Below are positions 1 through 8,940 of a DNA stretch of 64,000 nucleotides, piece by piece. Origin of the DNA: Prevotella sp. MGM1 (lineage in GTDB: Bacteria; Bacteroidota; Bacteroidia; Bacteroidales; Bacteroidaceae); contig NZ_BEWV01000203.1 in the NCBI RefSeq assembly GCF_002933775.1, positions 60,633 to 124,632 of the forward strand, read 5' to 3'. Position 1 is the first letter of the stretch. Each line of letters starts with the position of its first letter. The notes under the pieces are model-generated. The model did no database searches. It was not told the origin of the DNA and saw only the letters and a program-made list of their open reading frames with translations. Position numbers and translations under genes: made by a program.

Positions 1-1
1 A

Positions 2-367
2 AGAAGCAAAGCCGGTTTTTCCAATGAGACAAGTATTGCTGGCAAGTTGAAGTTAGGGATTATTAAAATGTTTGCTTTCTTTTTGAACGAAAATATTATA
101 GATACTCACATAGGTATGTGCAAGCAATGTGACTACCGAGATGCTGGTAAATACTGTAATTTCTCTTTAATTGAATATGGTATCAGGGAATACCACAGTA
201 AATCAGTATTGGAAAAAGTCATATCGGTTCCTTTTGAGAACCATAATTTTTATATCATGGCGGGTTACGACGAGGCTCTTAAAGAAAAATATGGGGAATA
301 CATGAGACTTCCTCCTGTCGAGGAGCGTGTACAAAAGCATGGTTATAACACTGTTTACTGGAAATAA
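2..367 (+). CDS. LicD-family phosphotransferase, C-terminal part (5' end outside window)
   Basis: The reading frame is open to the left edge, so only about the last 120 residues are present. The tail has the arrangement typical of LicD proteins: a VPFENHNFYIMAGYDE stretch, then YGEYMRLPPVEER and a final histidine. LicD enzymes transfer phosphocholine or a related phospho-substituent onto surface glycans; the N-terminal part is not visible, so the substrate cannot be judged. The next gene starts 5 bp downstream and all following genes to 4.1 kb run the same way, so this is the end of a polysaccharide operon. The DNA is AT-rich compared with the core genes further right. Confidence 0.75.
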   Translation, partial: RSKAGFSNETSIAGKLKLGIIKMFAFFLNENIIDTHIGMCKQCDYRDAGKYCNFSLIEYGIREYHSKSVLEKVISVPFENHNFYIMAGYDEALKEKYGEYMRLPPVEERVQKHGYNTVYWK

Positions 368-372
368 TATAT

Positions 373-1107
373 ATGAAAAGGATTTTAGTCGTGGGCGGTG
401 CGAACGGTATTGGCCTGAGCATAGCGGTAGAGCTGGCAGCCCGTAAAGAATGCGAGAAAGTATACATCGTTGATAAAGAACGGTTGGCAGATGAATATAA
501 TAGCCCGAAGATTGAAAGTCTCCAATTTGACTTGACATCATCCGATTATGGCTTTTTTGATAGATTTACTGACATAGACAGCCTTGTTATAACGGCAGGA
601 TTTGGAAAACTCTCTTTATTTAAAAATATAGAGGAGCAGCATATAATTGACAGTTTTCAGGTGAATACTATTTCTGTATTAAGGCTTATAAAACGTTTTT
701 ATGACAAATTGGAATCCTCAAAGGATTTCTATTGTGGAGTGATGGTAAGTATTTCCGGTTTTATGTCGTCTCCGTTTTTTTCTGTCTATGGAGCGACAAA
801 GGCCGCTTTAAAAATATTTATAGAGAGTGTCAATGTCGAATTGGAGAAAGCCGGTACAGGAAACAGAATACTTAATGTAAGTCCCGGTTCATTGAAAGGT
901 ACCAGCTTTACGAAAGGAAAGACAGATTTAAGCCTTACGGCTCCGATGGCTAATGAGATTATCAGGCACATAGAACGAAAGGAAGACTTGTTTATCCCTC
1001 AATACGATGAAATTTTCAAAAAAGTTCTTGAACGATATCATAATGATTTTCGTGAGGAAGGCCGGCATTCTTATGAATATAAATTGTCAAGTGGTAGAAT
1101 TAATTAA
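373..1107 (+). CDS. Short-chain dehydrogenase/reductase in polysaccharide locus
   Basis: A 244-residue classical SDR. The nucleotide-binding motif GGANGIG is at residues 8-14, the catalytic Ser lies in the VSISG stretch near 125-129, and the YGATK motif puts Tyr139 and Lys143 in the active site. SDRs reduce or oxidise sugars and polyols with NAD(P)H. Between a LicD-type gene and a CDP-polyol-phosphate transferase it may supply a reduced polyol such as ribitol phosphate for a teichoic-acid-like decoration; this is inference from context, and a generic sugar reductase is possible. It starts 5 bp after the LicD stop and is followed 20 bp later by the transferase. Confidence 0.8.
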   Translation: MKRILVVGGANGIGLSIAVELAARKECEKVYIVDKERLADEYNSPKIESLQFDLTSSDYGFFDRFTDIDSLVITAGFGKLSLFKNIEEQHIIDSFQVNTISVLRLIKRFYDKLESSKDFYCGVMVSISGFMSSPFFSVYGATKAALKIFIESVNVELEKAGTGNRILNVSPGSLKGTSFTKGKTDLSLTAPMANEIIRHIERKEDLFIPQYDEIFKKVLERYHNDFREEGRHSYEYKLSSGRIN

Positions 1108-1127
1108 ATCTAAATAGTTTTCTTTTA

Positions 1128-2312
1128 ATGAATAGAAGGAAATGGGCATTGCCCATAAATATTATAATCTTTAATTTATCCAGGCTTATACCTTTCCGTA
1201 ATAAGCGTTTATGGATTTATGGAGCCCGCGAGGGTGATAAATATGATGATAATTCTAAGTACATGTTTGAATACATGAATGAAAAGTATTCAGACGAAAT
1301 CAGGTCTGTTTGGTTTACAGATAATGACGATACGTTTAATTTACTATGTGATAAAGGTTATGAGGTATATTTTAACAGCTCATGGAAAGGAAAGCTAATT
1401 CAAATGAGAGCGGGTGTCGCATTATATTGTCATGGGCTTATGGATTTTGGCAGTATTCCTTTGGTTGGAGGAACGGAGCTTGTCGCATTATGGCATGGAT
1501 TAGGATTTAAAAGAATTTATAATGGTAAGTATTCAGGAATTAAATTAGGACTGAAGAAATTTTTAGATCGTTTTTTCTCATGGACTTATAGAACATTAAC
1601 ACCTGTAACATCTGAATATGCGAAAGAATGGAGTAATAGGATGTTTACGTTACGATATAACGAAATTAAAATAACGGGGCAACCACGTAATGATGCGTTT
1701 AAAAGCCTTTCGAGAAAGAATATATTAAATTCAATAAATATATCTACACACAAAAATGTAATCATTTATATGCCTACATATAGGATGGCATCATTAGGAA
1801 AAAATGCTATTAAAAATATTGTGGTAGATTTGTACAATAATAAATCCTTAGATAGAATATTGACAAGAACCAACTCTGTTTTTTTGGTAAAACTGCATCC
1901 ATTAACTCCCCATATAGAGTTGCCTGTTAGAGAAAATTTTATCATATTTGATTATGCTGCGGTTGAGTCGAATCATGAATTAATGGGTGTTTGTGATATG
2001 CTTGTTACAGATTATTCAAGTTGTTTTGTAGACTATGCATTATTAAACAGACCAATTATCTTTTATACACCTGATGAGAAAGATTTTTTGACTAATTCAG
2101 AAAAAATGGAAAGAGATTTCTTTACTATTAGTGCACTTAATAAAGCTGTTACACCAGAAGAGCTTGCTGGTAAAATAGAAAATCCATCTTTGGATGTTGT
2201 AAAGGTCACTAATGATTTTTTTGAAGATCAATCAATAAAAGGGACATGTTATTCCGAAAATGTATATCGTGTTATTTCCAATAAAATAGGATTGAACAAA
2301 TATACGAAATAA
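1128..2312 (+). CDS. CDP-glycerol/polyol-phosphate glycosyltransferase family (TagB/TagF-like)
   Basis: A 394-residue protein with the marks of the CDP-glycerol glycerophosphotransferase family: WHGLGFKR near residue 125, the mid-protein YMPTYR motif, VKLHP near 250, and the donor-binding stretch CDMLVTDYSS followed by DYALLNRPIIFY. These enzymes move glycerol- or ribitol-phosphate from CDP-polyol to an acceptor glycan at the inner face of the membrane. The DNA is strongly AT-rich, as is common for horizontally exchanged capsule genes. With the LicD-like and SDR genes it points to a phospho-polyol substituent on a capsule or LPS glycan. The acceptor cannot be told. Confidence 0.88.
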   Translation: MNRRKWALPINIIIFNLSRLIPFRNKRLWIYGAREGDKYDDNSKYMFEYMNEKYSDEIRSVWFTDNDDTFNLLCDKGYEVYFNSSWKGKLIQMRAGVALYCHGLMDFGSIPLVGGTELVALWHGLGFKRIYNGKYSGIKLGLKKFLDRFFSWTYRTLTPVTSEYAKEWSNRMFTLRYNEIKITGQPRNDAFKSLSRKNILNSINISTHKNVIIYMPTYRMASLGKNAIKNIVVDLYNNKSLDRILTRTNSVFLVKLHPLTPHIELPVRENFIIFDYAAVESNHELMGVCDMLVTDYSSCFVDYALLNRPIIFYTPDEKDFLTNSEKMERDFFTISALNKAVTPEELAGKIENPSLDVVKVTNDFFEDQSIKGTCYSENVYRVISNKIGLNKYTK

Positions 2313-2372
2313 TTTGAGGAAATAAGGAAAAGATTATAATAAAGAATGGTTATCGTATAAAACAATTTTAAT

Positions 2373-3341
2373 ATGACAAAACAGCTTGACATAGTGAATT
2401 TCCTTCGTGGATTTTCTATTACAACTATCGTGATAATGCACCTGTTACAGGGATTTGATTTATCCGATTTAATGATGAAAGCAACATCTTTTGGTGGTGC
2501 AGGCGCACATGTATTCATTCTTTGTTCCGGGTTTGGGCTGTATTTGTCATATCTTCATAAGCCGTCAGGATATAAAGAATTCTTGAAGCGTAGGTTCGGA
2601 CGTATTTATTGGCCAATGGCTATTATTTGTATTCTCACCGCATTTTGGATGACATTTCAAGGCAAGGATGTTATGATGCCATTGCTTGGTAATCTGTTAC
2701 TATTTAAGATGTTTGTGCCTGAGCTTGAGAATTCTATGGGTTGCCAAATGTGGTTTGTATCCACAATCATTCAGTTTTATATGGCATGGCCGTTGATAAT
2801 CAGGCTGGTACGAATTCGGGGGGGGTATTGTAAGGCTCTTATTATCAGCTTGTTATGGTCTTCTCTTATTGGGATTATGGGTTATGCTGACGAGCGGGTT
2901 TGGAATAGTTTCTTCTTACAATATTTGTGGGAGTTTTGTCTCGGCATGAAGTTGGCGGAAGTGTATGTCAATCGCGGTGCGGATTTAAGTATTCCTAAAT
3001 ACAAGTATTTGTTGCTTGCATGTATTGTGGGAATGGCTGCAACCGGTGTCATGGGATGGATGGGATTTCCGTGGAAATTATACAATGACATTCCGTCATT
3101 GTTCGGCTATTGCTCATTTGCGCTGATAATATATAAATTAGGTATAAATTGGCTCAACAGTTTTTGGTGTTATACAAACAGGCTCTCATACGAATGGTAC
3201 TTGGTGCATATCCTTGTTTTTCAGATAGTCATGTTTTTATTAAAGAGCATGATCCCTACCATAATTTTAATCATCATCTGCCTTACGATGTCATATTTTG
3301 TGGCGATGGGGTATGCCCGACTATGGAATAAGAAAAAATAA
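2373..3341 (+). CDS. Acyltransferase 3 family membrane protein
   Basis: A 322-residue polytopic protein opening with LDIVNFLRGFSITTIVIMHL, the first-helix pattern of acyltransferase 3 proteins with the conserved R and H. About ten hydrophobic segments follow, with a basic RRFGRIYWP loop. The family O-acylates (usually O-acetylates) extracytoplasmic glycans using cytoplasmic acyl-CoA. In this locus it most likely decorates the capsule or O-antigen repeat. It ends 3 bp before the next gene, which implies translational coupling. Confidence 0.85.
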   Translation: MTKQLDIVNFLRGFSITTIVIMHLLQGFDLSDLMMKATSFGGAGAHVFILCSGFGLYLSYLHKPSGYKEFLKRRFGRIYWPMAIICILTAFWMTFQGKDVMMPLLGNLLLFKMFVPELENSMGCQMWFVSTIIQFYMAWPLIIRLVRIRGGYCKALIISLLWSSLIGIMGYADERVWNSFFLQYLWEFCLGMKLAEVYVNRGADLSIPKYKYLLLACIVGMAATGVMGWMGFPWKLYNDIPSLFGYCSFALIIYKLGINWLNSFWCYTNRLSYEWYLVHILVFQIVMFLLKSMIPTIILIIICLTMSYFVAMGYARLWNKKK

Positions 3342-3344
3342 AAA

Positions 3345-4103
3345 ATGGAACGAATTAAGATTCTTAATGCTGAGATACAGAACATAACCTCTTCCGAACT
3401 GCTTATGTCGTTAGAGCGCGGTGTACTTATAACACCGAATGTAGATCAATTGATAAAATTACAGAACGACAGAGCCTTTTACGATATAATCAAAAAAGCC
3501 GATTGGGTGGTTTGTGACAGCAAAATACTCTATCTCTTCTCCAAGATGTTGAAGCGTCCGTTGAGAGAGGCAATTCCTGGCAGCGGTTTCTTTCCTGATT
3601 TCTACATGTATCATAAGGATGATGAGAATTGCCGGATATTTCTGCTCGGGGCAATGGACGGTGTTGCCGTGAAGGCGATGGAGAATATAAATCGTAAGGC
3701 AGGCAGTGAGATTGTCGTAGGAGCATATTCTCCTACATACGGTTTCGAGAAGAAACAGGAAGAGAATGAAGCTATCCATAAGATGATAAATGATAGCGGA
3801 GCCAACGTCGTGTTGGTAGGTGTAGGATGTCCCAAGCAGGAGAAGTGGATTTTCGACCATAAGGACAATATGCCGAATGTCGACATTTGGATGGCTCTTG
3901 GCGCTACAATTGATTTTGAGGCAGGTAATGTTAAACGTGCTCCCATGATATTTCAGAAATTGGCTATGGAGTGGTTTTATCGTTTTCTTATGGAACCGAA
4001 AAGGATGTTCCGGCGTTATTTTGTTGACGATGTAAGGTTCTTTTGGTATTTCGGTAAGCAGTTACTCGGACTTTATAAAAATCCGTTTGAGGAAACTGTA
4101 TAA
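3345..4103 (+). CDS. WecG/TagA/CpsF family glycosyltransferase
   Basis: A 252-residue protein matching the GT26 family through most of its length: early TPNVDQL, then GSGFFPDFY, the signature VGVGCPKQEKW near residue 160, and ALGATIDFEAGNVKRAPMIFQ, ending in a basic region rich in R, F and Y (RMFRRYFVDDVRFF). Family members add ManNAc-type or glucosyl residues to lipid-linked intermediates. It is the last gene of the AT-rich polysaccharide block; start ATG at 3345, three bases after the acyltransferase stop. Confidence 0.9.
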   Translation: MERIKILNAEIQNITSSELLMSLERGVLITPNVDQLIKLQNDRAFYDIIKKADWVVCDSKILYLFSKMLKRPLREAIPGSGFFPDFYMYHKDDENCRIFLLGAMDGVAVKAMENINRKAGSEIVVGAYSPTYGFEKKQEENEAIHKMINDSGANVVLVGVGCPKQEKWIFDHKDNMPNVDIWMALGATIDFEAGNVKRAPMIFQKLAMEWFYRFLMEPKRMFRRYFVDDVRFFWYFGKQLLGLYKNPFEETV

Positions 4104-4432
4104 AAGATTTAAGATTAGCAGGGGGATACTGATAAGTAATGTGAGTATCCATACAATGGCATTGATTGAAAGAAGTAAATATCCTTTGAGACGGTTCATG
4201 ATGGCAAAGGTACATTTTTTTGATGAAAGACACGAAAAACAACTGTTTTACTTTGTGATATTGAAGTGACAGCGCCATTTATGGTAAAGGTAATAAGGAT
4301 AGTTCCGTATCATTGATATTGTCGGATGTCAATTTATTTTATCGGTATCATTACGTATGGAGATACTATGTGGTGTGGTAAAAATCATGATATATAGTAC
4401 GTCTGATGCCAAAAATATCCTATCGGTGAAGT
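4104..4432 (+). other. Intergenic gap after polysaccharide locus
   Basis: 329 bp of AT-rich sequence between the glycosyltransferase and the nucleotidyltransferase-like gene. A 60-codon open frame overlapping the upstream gene shows no family features. No clear terminator hairpin or paired -33/-7 promoter was seen. Confidence 0.4.
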
Positions 4433-5584
4433 ATGCCGGACAGTCGTTTCTTTGATTTTTTACAATTGGCGGTGGGTCAAACCGCCATCTTCCCGTACTC
4501 CCTTATAGAGGAAGATTGGCAAAATCTGTTTGATCTGTGTAGAAAGCATGCTTTAATCGGTATAGGCTTTTGTGCCGTTGAGAGACTGCATGGCCTCGGG
4601 GTTGAGTGTCCTTATGCGTTAAAGATTCGGTGGATGTCGCTTGTGATACAGATCGAGCGAAAGAACGGATACATGAATGCCGCTTGCGGGAAAGTATCTG
4701 CGAGATTTGTCAGGGACGGTTTTGATTGCTGTGTGCTGAAAGGTCAAGGTAATCTGTTGAATTATCCTAAGTGTTTGGCATGCAGGAGGCAGGCCGGTGA
4801 TATTGATTTATGGGTAATGCCACATTGCGGTCGTAATATCGTAAAACCGGTAATATCCTATGTACGTAAGTGTTCGAAGCAATACCAAAGGGCAGTCTGG
4901 CATCATATAGACATGGCTTTTCCGGATATGGATATTGATTTGGAGATACATTATCGGCCGGGTTATCTTAGGTCTTTTATCCGTGACATGCGTATGCGGC
5001 GTTGGTTCCGTAAAAGAGCGGATGAGTGTATGGGTAATAATACATCGTTGGGATTTGCCGTTCCTACTTATTCTGTGAATGTTGTGTATCAAATGTCACA
5101 TGTCTTCTCACATGTTTTTGAAGAGGGGGTAGGCCTGCGGCAACTCGTGGACTATTACTTCGTCTTGCTGTCATGGGATAATGCGCGCAAGGAGAAATGT
5201 ATGCTTCGTGGTGCCGGTGATGAGAACACAGACTGCCGCATTCTCCAGGCAGATGAAATAATGCGTGTTGTAAGCAGCTTCGGCATGGCCAAATTCGCCG
5301 CTGCGGTGATGTATGTATTGCAACAAGTGTTTGCCATGCCCGACGACCGGCTGTTATGTGCTCCCGACGAGAAGCGGGGCAAGCATTTGCTTGACGAAAT
5401 AATGCTGGCCGGAAATTTCGGACAATACGACCGTCGTGATGAGAAAATGAGATATGGCGGAACTTTCTCGCACGGAATGTGGAAGTTGAAACGGGTAATG
5501 CGGTTGTTGGAATACTATCCTGAAGAAGCTTTGTGTGAGCCGTTTTTCCGTGTGTGGCATTGGGGCTGGCGGTGTTTCCATTGA
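4433..5584 (+). CDS. Nucleotidyltransferase-fold protein (uncharacterised NTP_transf_5-like)
   Basis: A 383-residue protein with LKGQGNLLNYP followed by RRQAGDIDLWV near residues 102-125. The D-x-D pair after a basic stretch is the metal-binding signature of the 'uncharacterised nucleotidyltransferase' family, often found near Bacteroidales capsule loci. A later DIDLEIHY motif supplies the further acidic residues typical of the fold. The C-terminal half is helical with no recognised motif. Substrate unknown; proximity suggests a link to surface glycan synthesis, but the gap and higher GC mean it may be an independent unit. Confidence 0.75.
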   Translation: MPDSRFFDFLQLAVGQTAIFPYSLIEEDWQNLFDLCRKHALIGIGFCAVERLHGLGVECPYALKIRWMSLVIQIERKNGYMNAACGKVSARFVRDGFDCCVLKGQGNLLNYPKCLACRRQAGDIDLWVMPHCGRNIVKPVISYVRKCSKQYQRAVWHHIDMAFPDMDIDLEIHYRPGYLRSFIRDMRMRRWFRKRADECMGNNTSLGFAVPTYSVNVVYQMSHVFSHVFEEGVGLRQLVDYYFVLLSWDNARKEKCMLRGAGDENTDCRILQADEIMRVVSSFGMAKFAAAVMYVLQQVFAMPDDRLLCAPDEKRGKHLLDEIMLAGNFGQYDRRDEKMRYGGTFSHGMWKLKRVMRLLEYYPEEALCEPFFRVWHWGWRCFH

Positions 5585-5715
5585 CGGTATCGGCGCTTTC
5601 GCCGGAGGTATATAAAAGAATTTTGTTGATATATCCGGTCGTCAACTTTTGATGACAAATGGGCGGCATGTAGCCTTTGTCTTAAATCATATATAATTTC
5701 CCAAATACGATTGGT

Positions 5716-7998
5716 ATGGCGGTTCCTGTTCGTCTGCACGACTATCAGAAAGATATTAAATCGCGTCTTTTTGAGGCGTGGCGTGTTCATCGCAGCGTGA
5801 TGATGCAGATGCCGACAGGCACGGGCAAGACGCATGTGCTGGCTGCCGTTGTGCGTGATTTTATCACAGCCGGTAATGGTACGGTATGGATTATAGCCCA
5901 TCGCCGCGAGTTGGTGGCGCAAGCCGAGGAGACCATTGCGCGCTATGGGATAGATAAGACCGACGGCCGTGTTAGGGTGTTGGCAATCCAGTGGCTATCA
6001 CGGCATTGGGATGATGAGATTTCACGGCCGTCGCTGGTTGTCATTGACGAGGCGCATCATGCGCGGGCGAAAACCTATCGTGTGCTTTGGGACAGATGCC
6101 CCGGAGCTAAGTTCCTCGGTCTTACGGCCACTCCATGCCGCATGAGCCGCAACGGATTTACCGACCTGTTCGATACCTTAATCACGTCGTGGAGCATCGC
6201 CGGGTTTATAGAGAAAGGCTTCCTGTCTTCTTTCGATTACATATCCATACGTCAGGACAGTAGCGAACAGCTGTTGATTGACAGTCTGGAGAAACGCGGT
6301 GCCGACGGCGATTATCAGATAAAGGAGATGAACGATGTTCTCAACAGGCGTCCGAGTATAGAACGGCTTTATGCAAGCATACGGAAATTCGCCGCCAATA
6401 AGAAAGGCATAGTCTATGCCATAAGCATCGGCCATGCAAGGGCGATAGCCGGGTATTACGGCATGCAAGGGGTGAATGCCGTGGCTATTGACAGCAAGAC
6501 ACCGATGGCCGTGCGTAAGCGGTTGGTTGAGGCTTTCAAGGCGGGTGAGATACAGGTCCTTGTGAATGTGGATGTGTTCAGCGAGGGATTCGACTGTCCT
6601 GATGTCGAGTTCGTTCAGATGGCTCGTCCCACGCTGTCTTTATCCAAATATTTGCAGCAGGCGGGACGTGGACTGCGGAAATCGGAAGGCAAGAGCGCTT
6701 GCACTCTTATAGACAATGTCGGCCTTTACCGTGTGTTCGGTCTTCCTACCGTGTCATGGGATTGGGAGTCGATGTTCCGCGGATATGAGACCGGCAGGGG
6801 GTACCGTGCAGGCCGTATTCAGGGCGAGGCGCGTTCTGTCGTTTCTTCATCGGAAATCACTGTGCGTGACAGCGATATGGAGGTGGTTGTGTCTCACGAT
6901 AATCTCCTTTCCGCTCTTTCGAAACAGAAAATATCGCAACCTCAACCTATGCACGCTTCGGTTAAAACCGAATTAAAGGCATGGAAGGATGGGGGCACCG
7001 GTCTTTGGGGGCTTAGGCGGGGGCGCCGACATATTACCGGGGCACAGTATATCACGGTGTTCGATATTCGTAATGATATGGCGGCTGTCAGGTTTGCGGA
7101 TAACAGTTGCGGATTGATAGACGACAGCGGCGGGACAATCTGGAAGAGGAGACATTGTAAAGCGATGAAATTCGGCAGAAATCATTTTCTTACCGTTACA
7201 TCCTCTACCGGACATGCTTCTTATCTGGATCTGCACAGCTTGCGGACGTATGACTGTAAGCCTGAGATTAAGCGCTTTGGAGATATCGAACTGTTGAAGT
7301 CCGGCAACGTTTATTACAGCCGGACAAGGGTGGTATATACAAACAACAGTAATATGACCGCGGATTGCATCTTCAATTGTAAGTCTTATATCGTGATTTT
7401 CGATTATCATGCCCATGCTCCTTTCTTCGGAGAAGCAACGGATATGCGTGACAGTACATCCGGATATGTCTGCATTCTCCGTGATGATTACGATAGTTTC
7501 TATCATATTTATAAACGACTTGCTGACAGAAGCCTCATAGTATATGATGGCGACAAGCGGTTTTACCATGTCGCGGAGGGATGTGGGAAAAGGTATATAG
7601 GCTGTCGCTCTACGGATTCCGATGCGGCCGATGTCGAAAATGAGATAGACCTGCTGGACCGGGACGCTTCGAGGCAATACTTGGTGTCTCGGGCGGAGGC
7701 GGAGCGGAAGAGGCAGTTGATGCTTGATGATTTCAGGAACGCCATGCCGTTCAAGGCCGGGCGGAAATGGGGACTGAAAAAAGGAGACCGCGTCACCATA
7801 CCTCCGATATACAGAAACGTGATGCCTCCGGTCGGCAAATATTGTGCCGTTGAGAAAAATTACAGCCAGTGGGGAGTGTTTGCCGTTGACGGTACGGTGT
7901 TGGTAGAGCCTCTGTATCCTAATGTGGAGATTGGCGAGCACGGTGTGGTTACGGTCACAAAGGTTACCGGAAACAAGGAATACATGAAGTTGCCGTGA
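5716..7998 (+). CDS. DEAD/DEAH-box helicase with C-terminal WG repeats
   Basis: A 760-residue protein. Residues 1-350 form a superfamily 2 helicase core: RLHDYQ (Q-like motif), Walker A PTGTGKTH at 33-40, DEAH at 111-114, TATPCR motif III, and the C-terminal lobe with VDVFSEGFDCPDVE and QQAGRGLRKS (motif VI). From about residue 420 to the end come WG-like beta repeats: GLWGLRRG followed by GLIDDSG, and near 685-745 KWGLKKGD, YSQWGVFAVDG and related strands. Helicase lobes translocate on nucleic acid with ATP; WG repeats are usually protein-binding. The pairing suggests a tethered helicase. No restriction or nuclease motif was seen. Role unknown; no partner gene next door. Confidence 0.85.
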   Translation: MAVPVRLHDYQKDIKSRLFEAWRVHRSVMMQMPTGTGKTHVLAAVVRDFITAGNGTVWIIAHRRELVAQAEETIARYGIDKTDGRVRVLAIQWLSRHWDDEISRPSLVVIDEAHHARAKTYRVLWDRCPGAKFLGLTATPCRMSRNGFTDLFDTLITSWSIAGFIEKGFLSSFDYISIRQDSSEQLLIDSLEKRGADGDYQIKEMNDVLNRRPSIERLYASIRKFAANKKGIVYAISIGHARAIAGYYGMQGVNAVAIDSKTPMAVRKRLVEAFKAGEIQVLVNVDVFSEGFDCPDVEFVQMARPTLSLSKYLQQAGRGLRKSEGKSACTLIDNVGLYRVFGLPTVSWDWESMFRGYETGRGYRAGRIQGEARSVVSSSEITVRDSDMEVVVSHDNLLSALSKQKISQPQPMHASVKTELKAWKDGGTGLWGLRRGRRHITGAQYITVFDIRNDMAAVRFADNSCGLIDDSGGTIWKRRHCKAMKFGRNHFLTVTSSTGHASYLDLHSLRTYDCKPEIKRFGDIELLKSGNVYYSRTRVVYTNNSNMTADCIFNCKSYIVIFDYHAHAPFFGEATDMRDSTSGYVCILRDDYDSFYHIYKRLADRSLIVYDGDKRFYHVAEGCGKRYIGCRSTDSDAADVENEIDLLDRDASRQYLVSRAEAERKRQLMLDDFRNAMPFKAGRKWGLKKGDRVTIPPIYRNVMPPVGKYCAVEKNYSQWGVFAVDGTVLVEPLYPNVEIGEHGVVTVTKVTGNKEYMKLP

Positions 7999-8357
7999 CG
8001 TATTGCCGACAGCGTCGCATGGTCTCCTGTGCGGCTTGCAGTCAGAATAGCCGGTATGCAGGAACTTCTTTTTTAGATTAAAAAAACGGGACATGTATGT
8101 TGAATCAACTGCATGTCCCGTTTTTTTGTATAGGCATTTGTGTCTTGCATATAGTTTAAAGACTTTCGGACGGTTTGTGTGTTTGTTATTTTCATATCAA
8201 TATCCATTTAAACCGCGGCGTCCTTCGCTATTTTTTCGTAAATGCGGCTAATAATAGTAAAAAAATATCCGATGAATATACATAAATAAGTAACTTTGTC
8301 TGCCGTAGGTAAAAAACGGAAAATAACTATAAACCGAATATAAAATAAATTACGATT
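7999..8357. other. Intergenic gap with terminator and bcp promoter
   Basis: The left part holds a strong symmetrical terminator (8081-8127). The right part is AT-rich and contains a Bacteroidetes -7 box TAACTTTG at 8291-8298, 60 bp before the peroxiredoxin start; no TTG was found at -33 spacing. Nothing else recognisable. Confidence 0.5.
8081..8127. terminator. Bidirectional intrinsic terminator after the helicase gene
   Basis: A 15-bp perfect stem: arm AAAAAACGGGACATG at 8081-8095, complementary arm at 8112-8126, 16-nt loop, then a T run on the plus strand and an A run on the left arm, so it could act in both directions. Confidence 0.85.
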
Positions 8358-8822
8358 ATGACAGTAGGAGACAGAATTCCCGATGTTCTCGGCACAGACC
8401 AGAACGGTAATGAGATAAAGAGCGGCGACTATCGCGGTCGCAAACTGGTGCTTTACAGCTATCCGCGCGCCAATACTTCAGGATGCACGGCTGAGGCCTG
8501 TTCGTTGCAGGCTCACAAGTCTGAACTTGAGGCGGCCGGCTATGCTGTTGTAGGTGTGAGCAAAGACAAGCAGGCGGCGCAGAAAAAGTTTGCCGACGCA
8601 CACGGTCTCGATTTCCCGTTGATTGCCGACACAGAGACCACGTTGCAGCAGGCTCTCGGTTGCTGGGGCGAGAAGGTGGCCTGCGGGCGCCGTACCATAG
8701 GTACGCTTCGCACCACATATCTGGTTAACGAGGATGGTGTCATCGAAAAGATATTCACTCCAAAAGAGATAAAGACCAAGATACACGCCGAGCAGATACT
8801 CGACTATATCAACGGTAAGTAA
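8358..8822 (+). CDS. bcp: Thioredoxin-dependent thiol peroxidase, Bcp/PrxQ type
   Basis: A 154-residue PrxQ-class peroxiredoxin. The peroxidatic cysteine is Cys43 in the YPRANTSGCTAEAC motif and the resolving cysteine is Cys48, five residues later as in atypical 2-Cys Bcp proteins. It reduces hydroperoxides in the cytoplasm and is recycled by thioredoxin. KEIKTKIHAEQILDYI at the C-terminus is typical. A -7 box TAACTTTG lies 60 bp upstream and a terminator separates it from the helicase, so it begins its own unit. Confidence 0.93.
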   Translation: MTVGDRIPDVLGTDQNGNEIKSGDYRGRKLVLYSYPRANTSGCTAEACSLQAHKSELEAAGYAVVGVSKDKQAAQKKFADAHGLDFPLIADTETTLQQALGCWGEKVACGRRTIGTLRTTYLVNEDGVIEKIFTPKEIKTKIHAEQILDYINGK

Positions 8823-8940
8823 GGCCCATGTCGGGTTGCCGTGGCGTGATGGCATTTAAAAGTGCTTGCGGTGTGGTATCGTAATGCCTGTATCGTGGAT
8901 ACAGGCGGCTTGTAGACAACATTAAAATAAGGATAACGGG

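Noticed and set aside
4087..4269. 60-codon frame after the WecG/TagA gene
   Set aside because: It overlaps the 3' end of the upstream gene, has no promoter and no recognisable features.
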